A stretch of DNA of 64,000 nucleotides. Origin: Pagrus major (taxonomy: Eukaryota; Chordata; Actinopteri; Spariformes; Sparidae). Position numbers and translations under genes: made by a program. Below the pieces are notes generated by a model, which had not been told where the DNA came from, searched no databases, and saw nothing but the letters and a program-made list of their open reading frames with translations. The stretch is from assembly GCF_040436345.1 (NCBI RefSeq), contig NC_133218.1, positions 5,024,484 through 5,088,483 on the forward strand, given 5' to 3'. Within the stretch, counting starts at the first letter, position 1; every line of letters begins with the position of its first letter. Below, piece after piece: positions 35,095-45,312 of the stretch.

Positions 35095-35890
35095 CCTCCT
35101 GAGACCCAGAAGAAAAAAGTTTTGATATTTAGATTTTTTTCAGATAATTAAAGTATTGAGGTTGAAAGAAAGATGTTACAGAAAAAAAAATGAAAAAATG
35201 TTATTTATTGATCTTTTATCATCTGTCCCTTGTAGTGGACATCGGGTCTTGTTTGATCACAGAATGTAATGATGCAATGTAATGTTATTACATTCATTTT
35301 CCTGTGGATTTCTGTTTTAACACAACATTAACATTATTGTTTGAACATTAAAACAGATTTAGGAAACATATCTGATCACAAACATCCTTTTAACAAACAA
35401 CTCATAGTGGTGCTTTTTGATTAAACTGCATTCTGCACACTTAAATAGATAGTCACTTAAAGCTGGGATGTTAGGTCATGTCACACATAGCACTAACAAC
35501 TGATCATGCATGGTGTAACAGGAAGCAGTTCTTGGTCTTTGAAACACACAAAAACATGTTACATTTAATACACTTGACAAATGTTTTCCCTTTGCGTCCT
35601 TCTCTCCTGCACCGTGCTGCATGAACTGCCTCCACCATCTTTGGCAAATGGAGCGCCCTGTATTTTTTGACATTGCCATTGGGCTGTGGTTCAACAGGCC
35701 TCCTCTTCTTTGTCTGAATGTACTCTTCGTCTTCAGTGCTCATCTCATCATCATTGGCGACCCTGTCAACCTGTTGACCTCGATGACCACCCTGTGCCTG
35801 AGCAATCATTTCTTCATCCAGCAGCAGCTTGAAGTCAAAGTACTGCAGCCTCTCCTTCTCTGGTCACCCAGAGACCTGGTGGTCTGAGCT
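35095..35890 (-). pseudogene. piggyBac-like transposase C-terminal remnant
   Basis: On the minus strand an open frame from about 35850 down to 35507 reads ERLQYFDFKLLLDEEMIAQA, an acidic linker (STEDEE), HLPKMVEAV, then FVKCIKCNMFLCVSKTKNCF and LLHHA. The CxxC-(x4)-C-(x7)-C-(x3)-HH spacing fits the Cys-rich C-terminal domain of piggyBac-type transposases. An in-frame stop lies just upstream and the catalytic part is gone. The remainder to 35095, CTCCTGAGACCCAGA, may be the element's 3' end; no TTAA was seen there. Confidence 0.55.
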
Positions 35891-35923
35891 GCAGCGACGC
35901 GTGCAGCGATGGAACGCAGTTAC

Positions 35924-36770
35924 TCAAGTACTCCACTTCAGCACAAACTTGAAATACTTCTGTTTTACTTGAGTGTTTCTATTTGTGCTTTTATTCTACA
36001 ACATTTCAGAGTGAACTTTTCACTTCACTACATCTATTTGATAGCTGTAGTTACCGATTACCTTGGAAATCAAGATTTGATATACAAACGTACTGTGTGA
36101 TGATCTCATGAAATATGATGCACAAAATAAACTACTAGACAGTAAATGATGTATAAAGGGATGTAAATGATCAATGATTAATTGATTAATCTGCGTTAAT
36201 TGAACCAATTAAAAATGCTCAAAGTACATCATTTTTAATCTAAAATATACAAAAAGCCAGTCTGTCCAAACAATATTTGTACATTTTAGCCATTTAGTAG
36301 CCTCAATTTGTTTTGGATTTTGTTGGACTAGACTACTAACGACTGATGGGAGCTCTGTAATTAAAATTACATCATTATTTTGTGTTATTTAGTTTAGTAT
36401 TATTCAAGTAACCAGGTGCTTCTCTTAACTCATTACCTCCTGGTTAAAACGATTTTCTACTCAAAAATCGTCCAATATATTTAATCTGTTAGGCCTATTA
36501 TTGATTAACCACCTATGGATTTCTAAGGGAGCTGACAATCGATTTAAGAAATTGCTTTAATTGCTTTCCTTTCCTAGTTGCATCTGTAATATATATATAC
36601 ACATATGATATATCATTTTTCTGAGTTTAAACACTTTTAGTTTTTACTTGTTACCAATAATACCACTCTTACTTTCACTGACAATTTCAATCCAGGACTT
36701 TTGCTTGTAACGGAACATATTTCTATTGCAATAATGCTACTTTTACTTGAGTAAAGGACCCAAAATAAGC
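35924..36770 (+). repeat. Dispersed 'TACTTTTACTTGAGTAAAGG' repeat
   Basis: The left part (35924-36110: TTACTCAAGTACTCCACTTC, TTTCACTTCACTACATCTAT, TTTGATAGCTGTAGTTAC) and right part (36640-36770: CCAGGACTTTTGCTTGTAAC, TACTTTTACTTGAGTAAAGG) match two other local copies at 39284-39490 and 48866-49145. Frequent in fish genomes; family not named here. Confidence 0.55.
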
Positions 36771-36783
36771 TGAACCTATTTAA

Positions 36784-37189
36784 AGGATAAGTTCAACCAA
36801 AAATGAAACTTCAGTCACTATCTACTCAACCCCACACTGATGGAAAGTCAGGTGAAGTTATGCAGCGACAAAACATTTCTGGAGCTTCACAGCAAAACAG
36901 AGCTGCGGCATTCTCCCGAACGACTGAAGTAGATTGGGACTTGTTTTAAAACAGAAAGAAAAAAAATTGATTTGAATAGATGTTATTTACACTCTTTTTA
37001 AAGCTGAAATCTTCACTGTATACTGTAGCAGCTAAGCTAAAAGCGTTAGCGTGCACCACGTCTGAAGTGGGTGCATGAGCTCGACCACACGTCGAGGGTG
37101 TAAATAGCGTCTTTTCTAATCAGTGCTCAGGGCTTCTGAAGACTTGGATTACACTGGACGAGCTGTATGGAGCCATTTCATGGTGGTTT

Positions 37190-37222
<33 letters not shown>

Positions 37223-37396
37223 TTGTAGTTCTTTAGCATGTTAAAACCTCATCTACTTCAGTCGTTTAGGAGAATGCTGCAACGCTTCATTGTTGTGAAG
37301 CTCCAGAAATACACAAACTACAAAATTTAACCTGACTTTCCAAAATAGCAGTGAGAAGATGATGACCACATTTTCATTTTTGGGCGAACGTATCCT
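36784..37396 (+). mobile_element. TTAA-type MITE, AGGATAAGTTC family, long copy (613 bp)
   Basis: Perfect TTAA on both sides (36780-36783 and 37397-37400). The outer arms match the 234-bp copy at 31636 (AAACATTTCTGGAGCTTCACAG and GAAGCTCCAGAAAT). The arms extend further (TCGTTTAGGAGAATGC against GCATTCTCCCGAACGA; CTGAAGTAGAT), and the centre holds about 330 bases absent from the short copy, ending in a (TTG)n tract. Confidence 0.8.
37190..37221 (+). repeat. (TTG)10 microsatellite
   Basis: About ten TTG units inside the centre of the long TTAA-type element. Confidence 0.95.
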
Positions 37397-38699
37397 TTAA
37401 CTAATTTCTATATCTATAACAATGCATCAGATTTTGTAAACTCATCTTATATTTTGTTTGAAAAATCTGAATCTGTGAAGTGATACCTGTCAAATAAATG
37501 AATTCAGAACGATATTTCCCCCTGAAAAGCGGTGGACTAAGAACAAAAACACTATAAAGAAATATCCGCCAGTACTCATATGTAAATGAAATCTAAATAT
37601 TTGATGTGTCTTTTAAAGAAATTAAGAGGTAAATGTTTAATATTTGCGCTGTAAGCCTTTGAACCTTCTTACACTCATCTAGAAACCAAAAACAAAGTGC
37701 CTTCAATATTTAAGAACGTTTGCATCCACAACAATGACTCACTGAATGCTTAATGTGAGAGGTTGTGCTGATGTTACAGAAACATTGGGGGCTTGCCACA
37801 GGAGGCTCAGCTTGGTTTGCATGAGAGAGATGAAGAGGAGGAGGAGGAGGAGGGCATTGGCCTGAAGCGAACTTGTTACTTTTCCTCATTAACAGTCAAA
37901 AAAAGAAGCACACAGTGCTCCAAGACCTTTGCGTCCCTGCTGTGATGCACTTTAATTCCCTGTGATGTCTCCAAAAGATGCAGCTCTGTAGCCTGAGGTC
38001 ACCGAGTGATAAATGAATTAATAAGAAAGAAAAACAAAGAGAAAATATCAAATCCAAGGGCAAAGTTTGAGGACACGCCCTTCAAGTCAGGCTAAAAATA
38101 AACTGCATGGACAAAAGCCTTTTAATACATCTTCATTATCAGCTGCAGGACCTGTTCACACCCAAACCTGAGCAGCTACTGTTTGACAACACTGACACCT
38201 TGTGGTCAGATGAGATGGTGCAACTGGTATAATATCAGGTAAAGGATCAGAAACACCTCAGTGTAAGGCAACAATAAAATTATTTGTGTCTCATTGTTGT
38301 GTTTTATTTATACACAAATTAAAGGAAAACAGAAACAAAGTGTTGCTGCACTATGATCCACACTTCACACACTTCTGTGTGAAGGATTAACATCCTGTCA
38401 AATGATATTCCCTCATGCAGCGTTTGAGTCATTTTCATGGATAACATTGTTCCCTGTATGAAATAATCTGCTCCTCTCCACTCATTCATTCCTTTGATTT
38501 GTCATCATGTTTATGCGTCATGTAGACAATAGAAATCAAGATCAAACTGAGCTTTAACTAGATATTAAATAGTAATAGTAATAATAAAAGTTACTGTACT
38601 AAAACAGCACCAAAACCCATGCATTTTTCATGTAATTACAAATTATATATTTTTAAAAGAAATGTAGATTCATCTCTTGTTAGTATTAAAGAGACATAC

Positions 38700-39185
38700 A
38701 GTTTGACTCAAGTACTTTGCAGTCCCAAAACAATTTTTCTTGGTCAAGTCAAGTCCTTAGTTAAGAAGTCCCATGTTCAGTGTTGTCTTACCTGCAGTAT
38801 CTGGTCTTTACAAAGGGAAAGGACAAGGTATTAGTACCTGTCTAATAATTATGTATTTGGCGAATGAACCTAATCTGTTCAAAGAGTTGACCAATCATTT
38901 CATTTGTATTATAATTAGTGATATTCAGTCAAACAAATGTAATCACACATCGAAAACAAGAAAACAAATAACTTTATAAAAGCTGATTTATTTCTTCCCA
39001 ATCAATAAATTATTCCTGACCCGTCACTTTTATACAGTGAAATACTGACAGACAGTCATTCGAGTCATTGTGTCTCAAGTCAAGTCACAAGTATTTAACG
39101 TCCAACTCATTTGTCAAGTTCTTTATTTTCTGTCAAGTCAAGTTACAACTCATCAAAACAGCGACTCGCCTTGACTCCAGTTCAC
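38700..39185 (-). repeat. Dispersed GACTTGACTTG repeat, inverted copy
   Basis: Shows GGTCAAGTCAAGTCC, CTCAAGTCAAGTCACAAG and CTGTCAAGTCAAGTT, the complement of motifs in 15886-16285. It lies head to head with a shorter copy at 39553-39645. Confidence 0.5.
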
Positions 39186-39283
39186 ATTCTACCACTGAGT
39201 AACAAATAAATCAGTCTGGATTTCTTGAGACACTTAGATTAAAACACACACACCAAGGGTGAAAAATAAGCACTTGAATAAAT

Positions 39284-39490
39284 GTTTTCAGGTATTTGTA
39301 CTTCACTTGAGTTTACTTCTTCGCACTTCTACTTCATTTCAGGGGGAAATATTGTACATTTTACTCAACTACATTTATTTCACAGCTTCAGATACCACTT
39401 ACTTTGAGCGACTACTCTGATGATTTTACATACAAATGTCACCACGATTTCAACATAAATCACAGTACATTGCATTGTATTATATATTTA
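39284..39490 (+). repeat. Dispersed 'ACTTCATTTCAGGGGGAAATATTGTAC' type repeat
   Basis: ACTTCTACTTCATTTCAG, then AATATTGTACATTTTACTCAAC and CAGCTTCAGATACCACTTAC correspond in order to 35924-36110 and to 48866-48940. Confidence 0.5.
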
Positions 39491-39552
39491 ATGACGAGAT
39501 GTGGACGTCACTGTTGATGTAGATGTCAATGTTTTGATGTCTTGCAACATCA

Positions 39553-39645
39553 CTTGACAGAAAATGAATGACTCAAGACTGAATTTGGACTTGGAAGTCA
39601 TCGTGACTCGACTTGAGACATGATGACTCAAATTACTTGCATGTT
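39553..39645 (+). repeat. GACTTGACTTG repeat fragment
   Basis: CTTGACAGAAAATGAATGACTC and GAGACATGATGACTCAAATTAC closely match 15949-16000 on the same strand. Confidence 0.6.
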
Positions 39646-42165
39646 GTAAGTACATAGGAGCTACAGAGTATTATCATCATCACCTGCAGGTTATACCACA
39701 GAATAGTTTAGTGTTGCAGTTGATAATGTACTTGGTTTCTTCACACCTCTGCTCTGACATTATCATTCTGTTCCCAAGACAGTGGATTTTAATCTGTTTA
39801 TAATGAATTTTGAGGTATTTTTAAAGAGTAAATTAAAACTATCTGGAAATCTCATTTTTGGCGACCTCCAGTGGTTAAACCTGGTTAGTAAACTTTGACA
39901 TCACAGCTATGATGTTGACTCTCTATCAGCTGATGATCAAACTTTAATCTTTCTATAAAGTGTTGGTAAACATACTGCAGAACCTTTTCTGTTTGGATTC
40001 AGCAGCTTCAATGTGAAACATGTTTTTTTCTTCTGTATTGTTTGCAATGTGGTGAGAACACGTGGTGTTTTGTTTACCTCCTGTACTGAGCCGTTGATTC
40101 AGGTCATTACATTAGCAGCATGTCTTTACCTCCACCCAAACACAGCCATGTGCTGTGTTTGGGTGTGATCAGAGGTGCAACAGTCTTGACACCTTCACCC
40201 AGAGAAGGAGGAAGAAGGAAGAAGGAGTGTAAAGGGAGACACTACAGGTGAATGTGGTTAAAGGTTCTAACAAAGACATATCACCATGCTACTTCCCCAG
40301 TTGACGAACCCCTCTGTTAAAACCTTCAGAATATAGATATGGAATAAAAGTGGAAAGTTTAGTTAATGTAAGTGCTGCTGACGAAGATTTCTGGCTCAGG
40401 TTATAAGGAAAAAAAACTTATTAGGAGAAAACGACCTGTAAAGATATGTATGGTAAAATCTATTAGTCTCTATCTAGTAGTAATCTAAATTCTATTAGTA
40501 GGTTTTTTTTTTATTCTATGTTTAAATATGCACTGATTTTCATAAATATCCAGAACACATATCTGAACTTACATAAACACCTAAATGTGCATTTTGGACG
40601 TCTTCTTTCTAAAAATGTTTATCAACATAACCTTTAAGAAAAGTTTTTACCTGGAGAATCTCCTCATTCAGTTACTCGCTGAAGGAAGTGCGACAAAAAT
40701 ATCAAATCAAAAACAAGAAAAGTTTCATTTTAACATCACAATAATACTCAGAGTTATGACGATCTGCTGTGACCTCCCTCTTTGTGTTTTTTTTCACCAT
40801 ATTCCTTCTTTGTTATCATCATTTGACCTTGTTTATATCCTCTGGCTCTCTCGAGGCATAACTCCCAGCTCCTGGCTTTGTTTATACTGTTATACCAAAG
40901 CTTTAATGATTTACATATTATCTCACACATTAACTGTACTGACCGACTGTCTGACTGACTGCAGGCCAAACCAAACGGACCTCCAGTCAGACATAAATCT
41001 CCTGTCTGTTTATTTATTTTTGAGTGTTATGCCGTGGTGCTGCTCTGAGTCTGACTGCAGCTCCTCTGAGAGAAAACTCAATGAGATCCCAAGGTGCTCT
41101 GCTGCAGTGCATGAATTTCTTCCTCACACTGAGCTGTTGTGATCGCAGCTTGTAGTACAACATGGTGGAGTTCTGCAAGTGGAAAGCAAAGACAGATGTT
41201 TTGCCGATTGTGCTTAAATGTAGAGTTTAAAGTGACTTCATGATAAATGCTCTAAACGTATCTGATCTAATTTGAGCGAACTTGTAAATAGAAGTTTGTG
41301 GATTACGCATTTAAACCCAGAATACTTTGAGTTTTCCATCAGGCCTTTGAGATGAAGCATTAACTTATCTTTGGCGTTAAAACTCAAGCAGGCGTGACAT
41401 TTTGTTCAAGGCTACTGAGCTCAAATCAAACATAAAACAAATCAAAGTATCATCGACGTTTTCTTTATTCGTGACACGAGCACGCTCTCAGCCGAACCAC
41501 AAATAACGTCTCACATTTCCACTTCCTAATTCTGCGGTGGCGGTGAGGCGTGTTTGCTTTCATTACTTCAGAGTTTAAACAAGATAACAGGCCCGGGGAG
41601 CTCGGCCGTCTCTGCTGGGCGTGATGGCCGCCGAGTCACAAGTCGGTTTGACCGGGGGGCCCCCTCTGTTGACTTTTACAGCCAGACAGATTCACACCCT
41701 TCATTCATGGTGTCAGCCTTATCTGGAGTGCCTGAATGTCAGGTAGCTCTTGTTAAGTTCACTGAGATTTTGTGGCAGGAAAATGGCCTATATGGTCTCA
41801 GTTGCAGAACATTAATGTCAATCAGAGCTTGTGTTTTGTCACTGAAAGGATCTTTTTTTTTAAAGAAACCTGCTTGACCGGCTTAACTGTCATCTCTTTG
41901 TGAGAGGATAACAAAAAGAAGGGTTTGTTTTAAGATGTTTTGATTGAGGGTTGATGCATGATTCTGGTCTACTCTTGAAAAACTGGTCCTCCTCTTACCT
42001 CTGACTGACTGACTGTAAATGCCTCTGTGTGTGTGGGTATACACCTGTGTGCACACCTCCAGAGAGACAGAAGGAGGAGGAGGTGTGGCACAGGTGAATA
42101 TTCTCACTGGGTTTGACGATGGGAGGAGATGAAGGGGACAAACCTGGAGGAAGGCATGGCAACAC

Positions 42166-42224
42166 AAGCCTTTTAAAGACAAAGGCACACCCAGCCGCCA
42201 GCTTCAGTTCAGCTCTCCTCCCAG

Positions 42225-42260
<36 letters not shown>

Positions 42261-42276
42261 CCGTGCAGTGGTAGTC
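42166..42276 (+). promoter_or_regulatory. PAQR5: Putative PAQR5 core promoter and leader
   Basis: A TATA-like CTTTTAAAG at 42171-42179 is followed about 30 bases later by TTCAGTTCAG, a plausible start region near 42205. The leader to the ATG would be about 70 bases, half of it a CAG repeat. Mammalian PAQR5 has separate non-coding first exons, so transcription could also begin further upstream and splice in; a transcript end is needed to decide. Confidence 0.4.
42226..42260 (+). repeat. (CAG)11 repeat in the PAQR5 leader
   Basis: Eleven CAG units ending 16 bases before the PAQR5 ATG. It contains no ATG or stop in frame with the start. The leucine-rich minus-strand frame is its shadow. Confidence 0.95.
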
Positions 42277-42330
42277 ATGCTCAGCCTCATCAGATTACCA
42301 CGAGTCTTCACCATCAATCAAGTGCCCAAA
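42277..42330 (+). CDS. PAQR5: PAQR5 exon with start codon
   Basis: Eighteen codons, MLSLIRLPRVFTINQVPK, matching the human start MLSLKLPQ...HQVPR; donor gtaagt. The ATG context GTAGTCATGC is moderate. No upstream in-frame ATG occurs in the proposed leader. Confidence 0.92.
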
Positions 42331-45259
42331 GTAAGTTCATCTTCTCTGTGTCTTCACTGGACATTTCTCTGGTTCCACACACTCAGACTGAGCTGGATTT
42401 TATCAGCAGGTGAGAGCCACTGGTTATTTTTTTAAAGAAGTTTAAAAAAGTTTAAGAAAAAGTTTAACGTATTTATACATTTCATACTTCACTACATGAA
42501 ACAAACTACTCTGACACTCAGTTGTATGTGTAAAAGACTTTTTTTTTTTAAATGTTAATGTGTAGAGAGGTGGAGAGAGTCTGTAAACAGAACTGTAGAA
42601 AAGAGAACAAAAAGAGCAATTACTCTTAATTAATTTATCTGTTTTATGGCAGGTGGCAACCAGCATAAAGGTGCAGACTATCACCTCCTGTTACAAAGCA
42701 AGAAGTAGAAAGAAAGAAACGGAAACGCTCTCAGAGACAATGTATTATGAACACAATGTGAGTGTTTCATTTTAAAATATGACAGTTTACGTCAATATCA
42801 GTATATCGCGACACTCCTATAATGTAATGTAAAGAACTACTCTGAAATCAGTGTTTCCTAATCTGTTTGGCTTGGGACCCCTTAAAAATAGTCAGTGTCT
42901 ATTCTCATCACAGTTTATGAGCTGTTAATAGTGAGTCGATTGTTTGAAGGATTGTTTTAGAAGCCGAAAAAGGTTAAAAAAAAAAAAGAAAAAAGAAAGA
43001 AAGAAAGAAAAAGTGTCCAGTATTTAAAAAGAAACAAGCAAAAACAATTTTGATCAACGGAAACATCTGTGTTTTTTTTTCTTATACCTTTTATCATCTC
43101 TCAGATATATCATAGGACACCTCAGGAGGATGCTGAACCCCGCTTTGTGATATTTCTATAGGTCTTTGTATTAAACATGCAACACTTGGTCCACTGAGAA
43201 ATCAGTGTCAGGTGTATTTCGTTCAAAGTAGTTTTGAGAGACTTTATTTCAGTTGTCAAACGGACTGAGGACTAAACAAGAGTTTTCTTTCTCGAGGTTT
43301 TCCATGAGGACAGCATCATCTCCGGCTACAGACACCCCCGCAGCTCGGCCACCGACTGCATCCTGAGCCTCTTCCAGCTGACCAATGAGACGCTCAACAT
43401 CTGGACCCACTTTCTGCCCACCTGGTACAGCTGACAAATGTCATTTCTGTTGCAGTGCATCACAGTTTAAAGGAACATGCCTTTTCTACATCACCTGGTA
43501 CATGAGGGCGTTTACATGAAGTTGAGTTGTGCAAGTCATCACAGCTGAGCAACAGAGAACAGTCTGAAGTCACGCGTAACAGTTTTGATAAGGGCATTGT
43601 TTTAGTTGTTTGTTTGAGGATTCCACCTTCAAGTTTAAAGGAATCCTGCACAGCTTGTTGAGCTTGAAGGCCAGAGAGTAATCCATGATGTCCTCAAGTT
43701 GTTGTACAGACTCACATTCTCTCAGACAGAGGATTTATTAAATCAGTTCAGGCACATAATAACTGAAGACTACCATTCAGTTTTACTGCTCATATCCAGC
43801 GGTACAGTATCTGTCTGCTTAGTATTCATATTATAAGTCAGTGGATTCGTCCCGGTGTATATTTATTACCACAGATTCACTCTTCAAGGAGTTAAACAGA
43901 AGCCAGAAGAGCAGTGGACTTTATATTGTCATAAAGCTGTTGTGGATCCTGCAGACAGTTGGAACATAAGAATCACTCACAGCCATCAAGTAACGGGAGA
44001 AGGATTGTTCTCAAACACAGGTTTGTTTTGAAGTCAGACATCCCAGCAACCATGTGGGTCTCACAGACCTCCTGCAGCCTCACAGTGTCTCCCTGTCAAC
44101 AAGCCTTGAGTTCAACAGGACTCTCACAGTACAGCTGCATATATACAGCTGATTTACCCTTTATTCAATTCATTTGCCCAATTTTGTCCCATGCAGTATG
44201 AAAATTGATATTGTTTGGCATACAATGCATGAATATCCAGCTCATTTGTGAGATAACTCATCAAATCAAGTGGTTTAGAAACATTGTCAAATATGCATTG
44301 TTTTTGCAGAGTTTAACACGAGAAGACAGTTTTCACATTCAATGCAGAAATTGTGAATTTTATCTGTGCTCATTGAAAATCTGATTTTAAGAGGCGGGCC
44401 GACGAGCGTGATTTGTGACATCGCAAATAATTTAGAAGCTGATCATCGTCAGTAGACACAAGTGTGATGAGGAAACTTGAAGAAGTTGAAGTTCATATAT
44501 TCTGGATTTGTTAATGAGAGTAAAAGAGCAGGTGTCATTTTAAAGGTTAAATGTAGTAATTGTACTTTTTTCCCTGCAAAAGCCATGTTAGACAAACATT
44601 AGAGAATTTATGTGTGCCTTAAGCGGCCAATCACACCAAGACGCATCGCCTGCCTGCTAGCCTGTAGCAACAAGTCTGGAGAGGGAGAGGATCTTTACAG
44701 GTGCAAAATGTAAGAATTGGCTACCTGTCAAATTTATACCCAAACAAATAGAGGTTAGAATATCACTGAAGTAACCCCTAACTGCTGCTAACTAGCTGCT
44801 GTAAGCTAGTTAGCTCAGTTAGCTGTGCAGCTAGCAGCATGGAAGTCTATTTTCGGAACAGCGGGGTTTGGAAAGGCGGGGTGTAACCAAATTTGTCTCC
44901 CCTTAAACTTTATAGTTATCTCAACAAAAGAGTCGATGTAGACGTGTTGTAGTGATGTAATTAGTTTGATGAAACAGTCTAATTTACTAAAATGAGCTGA
45001 CACAACTTGCTGATAGACTTATGATGCGGCACTTGCAGGTGGAGACAGAGGGGCTAAAAATCTGAGGAGTAAAAAGCACGGAGGTTAAAACATATCCAAC
45101 ACTTGTGTCAGCTGTGTAACCGCTGCAGTTTATTTGTTGCGTGTGTGTTCATGCGAGTACGTTTCTTGATTTAAAGATACTACAAAACGTTCCCCGGGGC
45201 CACACTGCACTTCCTCCCTGCTGAGATGGCAGTTGCTTTGACTGCGTGGTCCAGGGAGA

Positions 45260-45312
<53 letters not shown>

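Larger units (their letters stand above)
24191..42170. other. Intergenic region between GLCE and PAQR5 (18 kb)
   Basis: No conserved protein frame or RNA gene was found on either strand. Mobile-element content is listed separately. Stretches without a recognised repeat include 25750-27240, 28170-29510, 29950-31630, 34000-35090 and 39700-42170. Within these, 30380-30720 and 37900-38160 are less AT-rich and contain homeodomain-like TAATTA sites and GATAA motifs, so they could be conserved non-coding elements; that is inference. The longest chance frame (40585-41142, 185 codons) has no domain I recognise. Confidence 0.75.

Noticed and set aside
40585..41142. 185-codon open frame on the + strand upstream of PAQR5
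   Set aside because: No recognisable domain, no splice partners, and the amino acid mix is what AT-rich chance sequence gives.
41995..42261. Poly-leucine frame on the minus strand
   Set aside because: Arises from the CAG repeat in the PAQR5 leader.
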